Shown here: piece by piece, positions 32,273-40,888 of the stretch
How the letters are laid out: each line of letters starts with the position of its first letter
Numbering within the stretch: the stretch's first letter is position 1
Made by a program: the position numbers and the translations under genes
Virus record (IMG/VR): IMGVR_UViG_3300027844_001609
Location: 1-41,054 of that record
DNA length: 41,054 nt
Source: a virus
Direction: 5' to 3' (one strand)
The notes under the pieces: generated by a model
The model's database searches: none
Told to the model about the DNA's origin: nothing
The model's input: the letters and a program-made list of their open reading frames with translations, nothing else

Positions 32273-33908
32273 TTTTTCTTTTCCTATTTGGTAAGCTATA
32301 TACTCTTCCTCCTGTGAGCATTTCCGGTTTAACCTCTTCCGGTTGACCTGGTTCTGGAGGTGGAGCCGCTGCTCCGGGCTGAACATTAATCTGATTTGAT
32401 GGATCAGCTACTGGATCTCCGGGTACTTGTGGTGGAATTTCTTGTCCATCCTGCTCAGCTTCCTTAGCTTCTTTTTCCATTTCTTTTTCAATTTTCTTTT
32501 GTTCGTCTGGAGTATGTCTTAGAATATTATCTTTAACGTATTGTTTAGATATATATGTCCCCACTAATTCCTCAACATCCCTCATCATATTAAATCTATC
32601 AGTCATTAATTCTTGAGATTTTAGCTCAGCAAAATGATTATCCAGTGCATAATTAAATCTGATTGTTTCTCTTAATTTGGGCCATTCAGAAGTATGAATA
32701 ACATTTTTAAGAATTAATTGTTTTTCCAGACATTGATAAAATAAATGTGAAAATCTTATTCTAATTCTATCAATAAATCTTGAAAATTTTAATTCATCTC
32801 TACTAATTTCCGATGCTCTGCCTAATACAAAAGGTGTATCTGCTTCTAATCGTGACAAAGGAACATTTAATGATTGATATAATTTCCTTCTGAAATAATC
32901 AACATCGTCCATTTCACCTAGATTTTGACCGCCGGGTAAAGTAGTTATTTCTGTTCCTCTTCCACCTTCTCTCCGAGGAAGCCAATAATCTTCTAACATC
33001 GATTGATGCCGTCTATCATCTTTTATATCACCTGTAGCAGCATCATAAACTAATTTATTTTTATACCGAGTCATAATATCTTTGAGATATTGTTCGGCTT
33101 TCATTTTAGGTAAATTGCCTACGTCAATATAAAAAATTCTTCGTTCTGGTGCTCTTGCGATTCTATAAATTACAACAGCATCTTCCAGCATCCTTAATTG
33201 ATTTAATCCTTTAATGGCTTTATGTAAATGAGAAATAACATATTTTTTATCTTTAGTCATTACCCCTGAATGGGCCATTATAATGGAATCTGGTGCAACT
33301 TTGACCCCCATCTGACTTGGAGTCAATAAACCCTTATCATTAAATAGATAATATTCATGAAATTTTGGTAATTTAAAGACGCTAGGTGTTTGCCTAGGGT
33401 CTGATTTTATTTCTCTAACCTTTTTAATTTTAAGAGCATCTATTAATCTAAGCTCTTTTATTCCTTGTTGAGGTTCCTTAGGATCAATCATTACATGATA
33501 ATATATCCTACCTTCAATATACCATCTTTTAAAAATATCATATGCTTGATTATTAAAATCGAGCATTTTTAAAATGATATCAAATTCTTCATCGATTCGA
33601 TTTTGCAGACCTTTAGATAAATCCGTTTTTGTTAAATCTAATTCAACTGGATTTCTATTTTGATTTGTAATGATAGCTTCTTGAATGATATTTTCGACAG
33701 CCATATCACATTCGGGGTGTTCATTCATTTCCCTATATTTCATGATCAAATCTGATTCAGTTTTAGCAGTTGCTTCTAAATCTAAGTAGGAAGCAAATGC
33801 TCCACCTGCAGATGTGGCTTCTACAGCCCCTTCTTCATTTTCGGGGTACGCCAGAGCTGGGAGGTCCGGCTTATTATCTCTCTCAATATTAAATCCAAAT
33901 AATTTCAT
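32259..33908 (-). CDS. 20: gp20-like portal protein
   Basis: 549 residues (T4 524). Portal landmarks: LIMKYREMNEHPECDMAVENIIQEAI near the N-terminus, WYIEGRIYYHVMIDPKEPQQGIKELRLIDALKIKKVRE, and a long block with ERRIFYIDVGNLPKMKAEQYLKDIM, PRREGGRGTEITTLPGGQNLGE and LEADTPFVLGRASEISRDELKF. It forms the dodecameric DNA gate at the head vertex. The C-terminus is a Pro-rich tail (~490-535) before basic residues. Confidence 0.95.
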   Translation of the reverse strand: MKLFGFNIERDNKPDLPALAYPENEEGAVEATSAGGAFASYLDLEATAKTESDLIMKYREMNEHPECDMAVENIIQEAIITNQNRNPVELDLTKTDLSKGLQNRIDEEFDIILKMLDFNNQAYDIFKRWYIEGRIYYHVMIDPKEPQQGIKELRLIDALKIKKVREIKSDPRQTPSVFKLPKFHEYYLFNDKGLLTPSQMGVKVAPDSIIMAHSGVMTKDKKYVISHLHKAIKGLNQLRMLEDAVVIYRIARAPERRIFYIDVGNLPKMKAEQYLKDIMTRYKNKLVYDAATGDIKDDRRHQSMLEDYWLPRREGGRGTEITTLPGGQNLGEMDDVDYFRRKLYQSLNVPLSRLEADTPFVLGRASEISRDELKFSRFIDRIRIRFSHLFYQCLEKQLILKNVIHTSEWPKLRETIRFNYALDNHFAELKSQELMTDRFNMMRDVEELVGTYISKQYVKDNILRHTPDEQKKIEKEMEKEAKEAEQDGQEIPPQVPGDPVADPSNQINVQPGAAAPPPEPGQPEEVKPEMLTGGRVYSLPNRKRKSVGK

Positions 33909-33929
33909 AATATAATTTTTAATTTAGTG

Positions 33930-34493
33930 TTAATCGGCTGCGGTAATCGCTGCCTGCGCGTGCAAGTAATAGTCATATTGCCAATCTATTGTGAATTCCT
34001 GAATAGTATTAACACTATCCCAGTTTAAATCGATTGCGGACATATTAGATGGCCAGCAGTTAGCGAACTTCCAAGTCTGATCATCGGTTCCATCTTTTTT
34101 AAACATTTTTAATTCAATATCAGCACAATAATTACCGCGTGTTCCGGAGCCAGACGAGCCGTAAAGATTTTTTTTCGATAGGTTTTTTTCCGGATGATTC
34201 ATATCAGCCATCCAAGTAAGCATTCCTTGATAAATCGCACGGCCTTCATCGTTTACAACAGTTGTAGTTAACGGGCCAAATTCTCTACTTTCTCCTGCTA
34301 CTTTTACATTTCTACCAAAATATGGAACTTCAATAGGAGTAATTGTGGAACCAGGTATATTCGATGCCTTACACATGTACGTCCAGTCGGTAAATCCGGC
34401 ATATGCGTTGTTGGTCATTGTCACCATCATCAAATTAGTGCGCGCACCGCCGCCGGCCATAGCCGTAATAAAACCTGAAATAAAATCTGCCAT
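33930..34493 (-). CDS. 19: gp19-like tail tube protein, copy 2
   Basis: 187 residues. MADFISGFITAMAGGGARTNLMMVTM, then a CKASNIPGSTITPIEVPYFGR segment, AGESREFGPLTTTVVNDEGRAIYQGMLTWM and IDLNWDSVNTIQEFTIDWQYDYY are tube-protein motifs. It is co-linear with the upstream gene, indicating tandem duplication. One copy probably builds the tube and the other a variant ring or tube segment. Which is which cannot be told. Confidence 0.85.
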   Translation of the reverse strand: MADFISGFITAMAGGGARTNLMMVTMTNNAYAGFTDWTYMCKASNIPGSTITPIEVPYFGRNVKVAGESREFGPLTTTVVNDEGRAIYQGMLTWMADMNHPEKNLSKKNLYGSSGSGTRGNYCADIELKMFKKDGTDDQTWKFANCWPSNMSAIDLNWDSVNTIQEFTIDWQYDYYLHAQAAITAAD

Positions 34494-34521
34494 TGTTAAT
34501 TTCCTATATTACTTTTGATTT

Positions 34522-35082
34522 TTATAGAGCTTCCGATACCCAATAATCATATGCCCAATTAACAGTAAATTCCATTACAGCATCATTGGGTTCCCAATTA
34601 ACATCAATCTGATCTATAGAGGTCGGCCAACAATTTTTAAACCGCCATACGTTTCCATCAGTAGCACCGGCTTTTGTAAATGTTTTTAACATCATTGTTG
34701 CGGTGTAGCCAGAGAGTTTTGCCATATGAGTAGATGCTCTTACATTACCAGCATGAGAATTTAATTTACTCATCCAATTTTCAACTTGATTTCGGATCAC
34801 ATATCCTTCATCATTTATAATAGTAGTTGTAAGATCATCATATGATCTATTACCAGGCATTTTTACCGCACGACCTTTATACATAACTTGCGTTACGCCT
34901 ATGGTGTTGGCCGGTATTTGGATTCCCTTGCAGTAAAAATTGATTGCACCGGATGTTCCAGTATTGTGCTTTCGTGCCATGCTGATGGTAGCTTCGAAAA
35001 GAGATGCGCGAGCCCCTCCGGCAGTTAATTTTGATATAAAAGAATTAGGTCCGTCTACTACAAATCCTACTTGTCCTGCCAT
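34522..35082 (-). CDS. 19: gp19-like tail tube protein, copy 1
   Basis: 186 residues. Shared with copy 2: GGARASLFEATI, CKGIQIPANTIG, MYKGRAVKMPGNRSYDDLTTTIINDEGYVIRNQVENWM, KNCWPTSIDQIDVNWEPNDAVMEFTVNWAYDYW. T4 gp19 has 163 residues. It directly follows the sheath gene and two late promoters, which favours this copy as the main tube subunit. Confidence 0.87.
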   Translation of the reverse strand: MAGQVGFVVDGPNSFISKLTAGGARASLFEATISMARKHNTGTSGAINFYCKGIQIPANTIGVTQVMYKGRAVKMPGNRSYDDLTTTIINDEGYVIRNQVENWMSKLNSHAGNVRASTHMAKLSGYTATMMLKTFTKAGATDGNVWRFKNCWPTSIDQIDVNWEPNDAVMEFTVNWAYDYWVSEAL

Positions 35083-35115
35083 TTTCTCTTCCTTCGTATA
35101 TTAATTAATTTATAT

Positions 35116-35123
35116 TATTTATA
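35116..35123 (-). promoter_or_regulatory. late promoter element TATAAATA (proximal)
   Basis: Exact match 34 nt before the first tube gene. It belongs to a 15-nt direct repeat of which the second copy is 21 nt away. Confidence 0.6.
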
Positions 35124-35136
35124 CGATAATTTATAT

Positions 35137-35144
35137 TATTTATA
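35137..35144 (-). promoter_or_regulatory. late promoter element TATAAATA (distal)
   Basis: Exact match overlapping the sheath stop codon; second copy of the direct repeat GTATAAATAATATAA (minus strand). Two identical elements in tandem suggest a boosted tube-gene promoter. Confidence 0.6.
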
Positions 35145-37341
35145 CTGCGTTTACAACTTCTTCAAATTCAACGCCACTTCTTACAGCAACGAAGTTCAGC
35201 AATACAAAGTTAATACTCTTAGTCGGTTTGACAAAAATACTTCCAATAAATTCATTTCGATCAATAACCTCTTGAGTATTATTAGATGTGTCACAAACTA
35301 CTGCGAAATCTGTTATACCACCTCGGCCCTGAATATCTCTGAGGAAAGGTTCTACCGAAGAAACAAAACTGGATCTGGTAAAATCATCGTTGAATTCAAA
35401 CATTGAAAATCTAGCAAAATTTGCAATTGATTTTTCTAATGTAATAAAAAGCCTTCTAACGTTGATTCTATCAAATGCAGATGGTTTAGCTAATAGAGTT
35501 TTATCTCCAAATAGCAATGTTCCTTGTCCTGCGAAAGAAACAATTGGATTTACTCCATTTTTATAAAGATGATCTCTTTCCGTTTTATTTGGATTCCATG
35601 CTAGCCTAGCAATATTTTTAACTTGACCTCTATTAAATCCTGCTGGTGAGAAGAAAAAATCTCTTTCAACAGTAGTTCGTACAACCAACCCTGCAGTGTC
35701 CGGATTCAATGGAACATATCTGAAAGTATCATTATACTTGTCGTATTGATATTTCCAGCCGCTGTCTATAACAGAATAAGAAGAACTTGGCAATAAATTT
35801 CTAAAATTATTAACCGCAGTTACTTCATTTCCATCATTATTAACAACATCCGATTGTTCTGGTGAAATGAATACCATACAATCTTTACGTGCTTCTGCAA
35901 TATTATTAATAAGATATGAATTAACAACTGAAGAATTAGATCCAGTTATAACTAAAGATACATCAACATCTTCTGCTGATTTAAATTTATCATATCCCAT
36001 AATAACATTAGCGTCAGTTAATTCTTGTCCGTCCACACCGCCTGTCATGCTAGCCGAGATATTAGTTCTGGATTGTGTATAAGATGGTTTAGAAGCAACA
36101 TTAGCAGATGTGCCCCATGCAGCTGTATTGGGAGCTGTATCAGCACCTGTTCCGATTGGGTGTTTCATCCACCAAACATATTTGGATCGTCTATTAATTG
36201 CCTCTTTATAATAAAGTGCTTGACCATCTTCTGATTTAGCATCGCTGGCTACTGACAAAGCTGGGAATATTTCAAGAACAGTTCCTTTAACTCCTGTCCA
36301 TTCTCCATCTTCATCTAATATTACTACATGAACTTCATCATTATACACCCCTCTACGAGATGCAAAATCGGAGGTATTTGGAGGATAATCAAAATTACCC
36401 GCATATTCCCATTCTCTGGTATAATTCACGCCAGTTGTGATAGCGGATGCACTTGGAGATATTGCTGTTGCTAAAGTTGCACTTGTATTACTTGTAATAG
36501 AAGCTACTTCATGTGCTTCGCCAGAGATAGTTACGTTATCTCCAACTGTTAGTTGCAGATCAAAATATGTACCTGTACCAGACATTACTTTTCTAGCGGA
36601 GTCGGTAACTTGAACAGTTCCCATTATTGATCCGAATCCGTCTTGACCCAATTCTTTAAAGTGAGATGATGTAGTTCTTGTAAAAGTAGCTGCGACAGAT
36701 ACGTCGGTATTTTGTGAGGATACAACTGTCATTCCTGAATCAGTACCAATTGCTGTTACAAGGTAAAAGTCAGTTCCGATATGAACAACATCACTTACTT
36801 GTACTTCTGATGTGAATGCTGTTGATGTTCCTGTGACTGTTCCCTCTTCTGCGGCAAAAACTATTTGCACGGTACCTGAAAGCACGTCGCCGGCTACATC
36901 AGCACCACATAAAGATACTTTCATTGAATTGCCTAATTCTCCGGCATATTTAGATGCAAATTCCCCGAAATCACCTGAAGGGCCTGATCCTCCATATTCT
37001 GAGTAATATGTATTATAATAAGCTTCATCGCTTTTAATTAAAACCGCGTTTGCGGTATCTGTAGTTGCGTTAAATGCTGATGAATTTGCTACTCGAACAA
37101 CATTCAAATTTTGTCCGTAGGCTAAAAAATTCGCCGCTGAAAAAAAACTTAGATATGTTGAAGAGTCAGGCTTCTGAAAGTTTTCTACCAGTAGATCTTC
37201 GCTGCTTACATTAACAATTTTATCTATAGGTCCCCAGCGAAAAGCACCAGCAAAAGCACCTGCAGTTGTTCCGGTCTCAGGTACAATCGTAGTTAAATCT
37301 ATTTCGCGAGTAACTACCCCTGGACTTACTGTAAATGCCAT
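35140..37341 (-). CDS. 18: gp18-like contractile tail sheath protein
   Basis: 733 residues (T4 659). N-terminus FTVSPGVVTREIDLTTIVPETGTTAGAFAGAFRWGPIDK is the sheath signature; the C-terminal FDRINVRRLFITLEKSIANFARFSMFEFNDDFTRSSFVSSVEPFLRDIQGRGGI domain is highly typical. The middle has extra beta-rich insertions (~150-310) with GTVQ...GTG.xF repeats that probably project from the tail surface. AGGAG precedes the ATG. Confidence 0.94.
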   Translation of the reverse strand: MAFTVSPGVVTREIDLTTIVPETGTTAGAFAGAFRWGPIDKIVNVSSEDLLVENFQKPDSSTYLSFFSAANFLAYGQNLNVVRVANSSAFNATTDTANAVLIKSDEAYYNTYYSEYGGSGPSGDFGEFASKYAGELGNSMKVSLCGADVAGDVLSGTVQIVFAAEEGTVTGTSTAFTSEVQVSDVVHIGTDFYLVTAIGTDSGMTVVSSQNTDVSVAATFTRTTSSHFKELGQDGFGSIMGTVQVTDSARKVMSGTGTYFDLQLTVGDNVTISGEAHEVASITSNTSATLATAISPSASAITTGVNYTREWEYAGNFDYPPNTSDFASRRGVYNDEVHVVILDEDGEWTGVKGTVLEIFPALSVASDAKSEDGQALYYKEAINRRSKYVWWMKHPIGTGADTAPNTAAWGTSANVASKPSYTQSRTNISASMTGGVDGQELTDANVIMGYDKFKSAEDVDVSLVITGSNSSVVNSYLINNIAEARKDCMVFISPEQSDVVNNDGNEVTAVNNFRNLLPSSSYSVIDSGWKYQYDKYNDTFRYVPLNPDTAGLVVRTTVERDFFFSPAGFNRGQVKNIARLAWNPNKTERDHLYKNGVNPIVSFAGQGTLLFGDKTLLAKPSAFDRINVRRLFITLEKSIANFARFSMFEFNDDFTRSSFVSSVEPFLRDIQGRGGITDFAVVCDTSNNTQEVIDRNEFIGSIFVKPTKSINFVLLNFVAVRSGVEFEEVVNAV

Positions 37342-37402
37342 CTTCTTCTCCTGTGTATCGCTGAAAATTTTATTAAGTTCATATACTATTAGTTACTATG
37401 AT

Positions 37403-37410
37403 TATTTATA
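37403..37410 (-). promoter_or_regulatory. T4-type late promoter element TATAAATA
   Basis: Exact match 62 nt before the sheath gene and 16 nt from the end of the terminase gene. Confidence 0.65.
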
Positions 37411-37425
37411 ATTTCTCGGTCTCTA

Positions 37426-39075
37426 TCACCCAAATACATTATGACCAGTTTCTTTTAGCCTTTGGTCAGTTCTTTCTACTTTCCATCTTGTTCCTTGATC
37501 ATCAACAATTGTTTCCGGTTCAAGGCCATCTTCAATAAATCCGAAAGGTAAATAAGATTCGTCTATTTCTTTCATTTTTTCAGAATACATCTTTTCTCTT
37601 AAATCAAAATCAGTTAATTCTTTAAAATATTGCTGATTTGTTAGCCATGCAAATATTACTAGGGTAATGACTAAATCATCATGATGTCCTTCTTCTGCTT
37701 CATATGATTCTTTTTTAGCCGAGAAAGATGTGAGTTCATATATTATATCATAATCTGTAATTATGAGTTTGTCTTCTTCTATTAAATTTTTTAATGTTTG
37801 ACATCCTAATCGTTTAACTTGTTTTGTAGTTCTTACTCCCCACTGTGCGTTTTTTCCAAATCCACCGCCTAATTGCTGACCACCGCGACCTTTCCAATTC
37901 ATCATTAACATATTTTCATATTCCATGTCCTGATGAAGAATTATCGCGACTTGTTCTCCTATATCATTAACCTCTACTAATACGAATGCATTATTGTAAT
38001 GTTTTGCGGCTTTATAAACAAAGTTTGGATATAACATTGGAGATATTTCATTATCTCTGTATTTTGCAACTACCTTATAGGGCAGGCCTGTGCTATCAAT
38101 AACAGTGAAAGCGGAATAATCTAATTGTAAGCCTTTGGCTGTATCAACTACTATTGTATAAGTATGCTTTTCTATTGGTTGTTCAAATATGTCTAAATTT
38201 TCATAGGTATGGACTGGTGTTTTAAATGGCATAGATCTTAATTTTGAGCCAGATATTAATGTTCTTGTGCTGCCAATAAATTCAGTTTCAAATTCTTGTG
38301 AAAATTGTCTTTCGCTTGTATTGCGAATGGTCTCTTGTTTCCAAGCAACATCTCTGCCAGGAATTTCAGACCAATGAACTTCAATAGGTATATAATTACT
38401 TCTTTTTTCTTCGGCGTCTACCCACATTTTATAAAATTGATTTAAACCAAGTGGTGTAGATACTATAAAAACTTTTGTAGTTTGCCCGGAAGAAATTGTA
38501 GGATAAACCGAAGTGAAAAATTCTTCTGCTAATTCTTTCGGAACGTGCGCGAACTCGTCTAGAAAAATAATATTAAAAGATGATCCCCTTACTGCCGAAG
38601 ATGATGTCGCTGCAGCCAATACCTTTGAACCATTCTCTAATTCTATGTTACCTTTATTCCATGCCAATACACCTTGCTGCATCCATATAGGTAAATTTTC
38701 ATATGATAATTTTAATCTATCTAATAATTCTCTAGCCAGAGATCCTTTATTAGCTAGTATACCTACTTGAACATTTTCGTTAAAAAGTATATAATGTAAA
38801 AAGAAGGCTATGATAGTTGTTGATTTTCCTGATTGCCGCGGCATCTTACATATCACAAAACGATTATCATGAAATGTGCGAACCATATTTTCTTGAAAAG
38901 GATATAGATTAAAATCTACTAAGCCGTGATCAACATGAATGATTTTTACATATTCTGATATAAAATGAACGGGATCGTCTTGGCATTTAAGATATTCAGT
39001 TAATTGTTCCTCAGAAAATTCTACTGGAACATTTGCTGCTTTAAGTTTTGGATTGCCTAGGTAATGTTTGCCCAT
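37426..39075 (-). CDS. 17: gp17-like terminase large subunit
   Basis: 549 residues (T4 610). N-terminus YLGNPKLKAANVPVEF...QDDPVHFISEYVKIIHVDHGL; Walker A MPRQSGKST (78-86); Walker B with FLDEFAHV (171-178); the nuclease acid D311 in VVDTAKGLQLDYSAF and the late HHDDL acid pair. It pumps DNA into the prohead and cuts concatemers. The T4-like N-terminal extension is short. No recognisable small subunit (gp16) lies directly upstream. Confidence 0.95.
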   Translation of the reverse strand: MGKHYLGNPKLKAANVPVEFSEEQLTEYLKCQDDPVHFISEYVKIIHVDHGLVDFNLYPFQENMVRTFHDNRFVICKMPRQSGKSTTIIAFFLHYILFNENVQVGILANKGSLARELLDRLKLSYENLPIWMQQGVLAWNKGNIELENGSKVLAAATSSSAVRGSSFNIIFLDEFAHVPKELAEEFFTSVYPTISSGQTTKVFIVSTPLGLNQFYKMWVDAEEKRSNYIPIEVHWSEIPGRDVAWKQETIRNTSERQFSQEFETEFIGSTRTLISGSKLRSMPFKTPVHTYENLDIFEQPIEKHTYTIVVDTAKGLQLDYSAFTVIDSTGLPYKVVAKYRDNEISPMLYPNFVYKAAKHYNNAFVLVEVNDIGEQVAIILHQDMEYENMLMMNWKGRGGQQLGGGFGKNAQWGVRTTKQVKRLGCQTLKNLIEEDKLIITDYDIIYELTSFSAKKESYEAEEGHHDDLVITLVIFAWLTNQQYFKELTDFDLREKMYSEKMKEIDESYLPFGFIEDGLEPETIVDDQGTRWKVERTDQRLKETGHNVFG

Positions 39076-39085
39076 ATATTACCTG

Positions 39086-39328
39086 TTATTTTAATACGTT
39101 TTTCCAGTCAACGGAATCGTATGGAGTATTGGAATGAGGATCTGAAGTTTTTTTGAAATGTTTAAGATCAATGGAATTAATATATTGTTCATGATTCATA
39201 TTGCAATAATCATCGCGCCTATATTTAACATTTGTTTTACGAATTTCTTTTCTAACTGTTACACCGTTTGATTCTTTTATTGCCCGACGCGTTTTTCTAA
39301 AATTCCATACCCTTATATGATGGGACAT
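39086..39328 (-). CDS. small basic hypothetical protein before terminase
   Basis: 80 residues, basic in the first half (WNFRKTRRAIKE, VRKEIRKTNVKYRRDDY), polar in the second (NMNHEQYINSIDLKHFKK). It occupies the slot of gp16 in T4 but shows no resemblance I recognise. It could bind DNA. It ends 10 nt before the terminase start. Confidence 0.6.
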   Translation of the reverse strand: MSHHIRVWNFRKTRRAIKESNGVTVRKEIRKTNVKYRRDDYCNMNHEQYINSIDLKHFKKTSDPHSNTPYDSVDWKNVLK

Positions 39329-39340
39329 TAATTTCCTTGA

Positions 39341-39841
39341 TTACCGACCGGATTTCTTATGCATGGTCATATTTTTTCGTGCTTGTTTTATTCTTTTAGG
39401 TTCATCTCTTATTATTTGTCGTCTCATTGGTTTCATTTTTCTATTAATAATTGCTGCTTTTAGCCCCTTCCACATTTTTCTTTTTCTGATTCCAGCTGCT
39501 CCTTTTGCCTTCATTATATTAGAAGGAATAACTTGCCTTTGAGTTCTGGTCCGAGTGGAAGTTGTTATTTTATCTGCAGTTTTTCTTCTTAGCTGAGATC
39601 TTTTCTTTTTGTTTTTGAAGGATTGTCTTTTATTTCTTATTTTTGATTGCCGGCCCAGCTTTCTCATTCGTTGGGTATACTTAGCAGCACTTTCTTTTTC
39701 AAATAAAAAGTCTTCCCCAAGTCCTAAATCTTCCATTTCAATCCATTCGAAGAAATCAGACAGCATATTATCTTCTTCTACTTCTTCGATAAATTCTAAT
39801 ATTTCTTCGTCTATTTTGGAAAGTTCACCAAATGTCAACAT
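39341..39841 (-). CDS. acidic-head, strongly basic-tail hypothetical protein
   Basis: 166 residues with a sharp charge split. Residues ~1-50 are acidic (DEEILEFIEEVEEDNMLSDFFEW), residues ~55-166 are packed with Arg and Lys (RKTADKITTSTRTRTQRQV, KMKPMRRQIIRDEPKRIKQ). Such a split fits a DNA-binding virion or scaffold-associated protein that is kept inactive or targeted by its acidic head. AGGA stands 6 nt before the ATG. No family recognised. Confidence 0.6.
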   Translation of the reverse strand: MLTFGELSKIDEEILEFIEEVEEDNMLSDFFEWIEMEDLGLGEDFLFEKESAAKYTQRMRKLGRQSKIRNKRQSFKNKKKRSQLRRKTADKITTSTRTRTQRQVIPSNIMKAKGAAGIRKRKMWKGLKAAIINRKMKPMRRQIIRDEPKRIKQARKNMTMHKKSGR

Positions 39842-39856
39842 AGGGGGTCCTATCTT

Positions 39857-40147
39857 TTAAAAAAAGTGGCCGGCTGATATTACACTGAGTAATGCTATTA
39901 TAATTGCGACTGCACTTGTAATGATAATTCTATTTTGTTTTAAATGTTGTTCAATAAATAAGGATCTCATTTCATCTATACTTGTTTTAACCTTATCAAT
40001 TCTTTCATGTATTATTAATCTATCTTCTTTGAACGATTCTTTCAATTCATCATATTTTTCTTCCAATCGCGCATACCTTTCCGCACATAGATCGACATGC
40101 GTCTCCAAGCTATCCTTTTCGGTACTACTAACTTTTCGACTAGCCAT
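39857..40147 (-). CDS. coiled-coil protein with C-terminal membrane anchor
   Basis: 96 residues. Residues ~15-70 form a heptad coiled coil (ETHVDLCAERYARLEEKYDELKESF..., IDKVKTSIDEMRSLFI), followed by one membrane segment (IIITSAVAIIIALLSVISAGHFF). This layout resembles XhlA/haemolysin-type phage membrane proteins. It may take part in lysis or membrane remodelling with the next gene. Inference from topology only. Confidence 0.6.
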   Translation of the reverse strand: MASRKVSSTEKDSLETHVDLCAERYARLEEKYDELKESFKEDRLIIHERIDKVKTSIDEMRSLFIEQHLKQNRIIITSAVAIIIALLSVISAGHFF

Positions 40148-40181
40148 CTCTCCCTAGATCTAAGTTTACAAATGAATACTA

Positions 40182-40565
40182 TTATTCACTGTGCCCGTTT
40201 TGTGATTTTTCGAACTGTTCCATCTCTTTATGTTCCGGATCATCTTTTTCTTTAAACCAGTAGTCCGTGGATTTCCCGAGAACCGCGACATACGCGCCCA
40301 TCAAAATATTAAGTAAATCGCGAGATTCGTCAGGCAGTGTGGCAAAAAACAACAACCATACTAAAATCAAAAACGTTGCAACAACAAACATTGTTATTAT
40401 AAAGCGAGACCAAAAATTTAACTTTTTGCGCCGTTCGGTTCCTTCATAAATTAAAGCTTTCATCGGATCACCTTCCCATAATTTTTCTTCACTATCATGA
40501 ATCATTTCATTAATTGTATTTATCTTTCCGTCACCCAGACGGTCTTTTTTATTAGGTATCGCCAT
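40182..40565 (-). CDS. holin-like two-transmembrane protein
   Basis: 127 residues from ATG 40565 (MAIPNKKDRLGDGK); AAGGAAGG lies 6 nt upstream, so the GTG two codons earlier is rejected. Two hydrophobic spans: IITMFVVATFLILVWLLFFA and DLLNILMGAYVAVLGKSTDYWF, with charged N- and C-tails. The segment RDLLNILMGAYV...YWF resembles phage holins of the gene-transfer-agent type. Holin function is inferred from topology. Confidence 0.55.
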   Translation of the reverse strand: MAIPNKKDRLGDGKINTINEMIHDSEEKLWEGDPMKALIYEGTERRKKLNFWSRFIITMFVVATFLILVWLLFFATLPDESRDLLNILMGAYVAVLGKSTDYWFKEKDDPEHKEMEQFEKSQNGHSE

Positions 40566-40586
40566 AATCACCCTTCCTTGTAATTA

Positions 40587-40594
40587 TATTTATA
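40587..40594 (-). promoter_or_regulatory. T4-type late promoter element TATAAATA
   Basis: Exact match 21 nt before the holin-like start, in the gap after the lipoprotein gene. Supports late expression of the holin-like group. Confidence 0.65.
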
Positions 40595-40603
40595 TATTCT
40601 TAT

Positions 40604-40888
40604 TTAACTAGGATCAGGCCCGGTTGCACTTTCACCTCTGACACATCCTAAAGAATTATACCTACTTTGTCTCCATGAATGAGTTTCTTCATTATATCTC
40701 ATCCATATTTGATTACCAGTTGAATCACAATTTTGTACATATAGTTTTCCATTTATAGTAAACACTCCTGATTGTATAAAACCTTCAACCTTAGGTAGTG
40801 TCTCCATACTTCGTATCCATAATGGAGAGTTAGGGGGAGCACATGAAACGAGTAAGACAAGAATAAAAAGTATTATAAATGTTTTCAT
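40604..40888 (-). CDS. small phage lipoprotein
   Basis: 94 residues. Signal peptide MKTFIILFILVLLVSC with a lipobox LVSC (cleavage before C16), then a mature part rich in Asn, Tyr and Trp (QNCDSTGNQIWMRYNEETHSWRQSRYNSLGC). It would be lipidated and sit on the outer face of the inner or outer membrane. Two further cysteines (54, 77) may pair. Possible roles are superinfection exclusion or lysis; neither is shown. Overlaps the previous gene as ATGA. Confidence 0.65.
   Translation of the reverse strand: MKTFIILFILVLLVSCAPPNSPLWIRSMETLPKVEGFIQSGVFTINGKLYVQNCDSTGNQIWMRYNEETHSWRQSRYNSLGCVRGESATGPDPS

Noticed and set aside
39857-40888. Spanin pair (coiled-coil protein plus lipoprotein)
   Set aside because: Inner-membrane spanins carry an N-terminal anchor; this coiled-coil protein has a C-terminal one, and the two genes are not adjacent.
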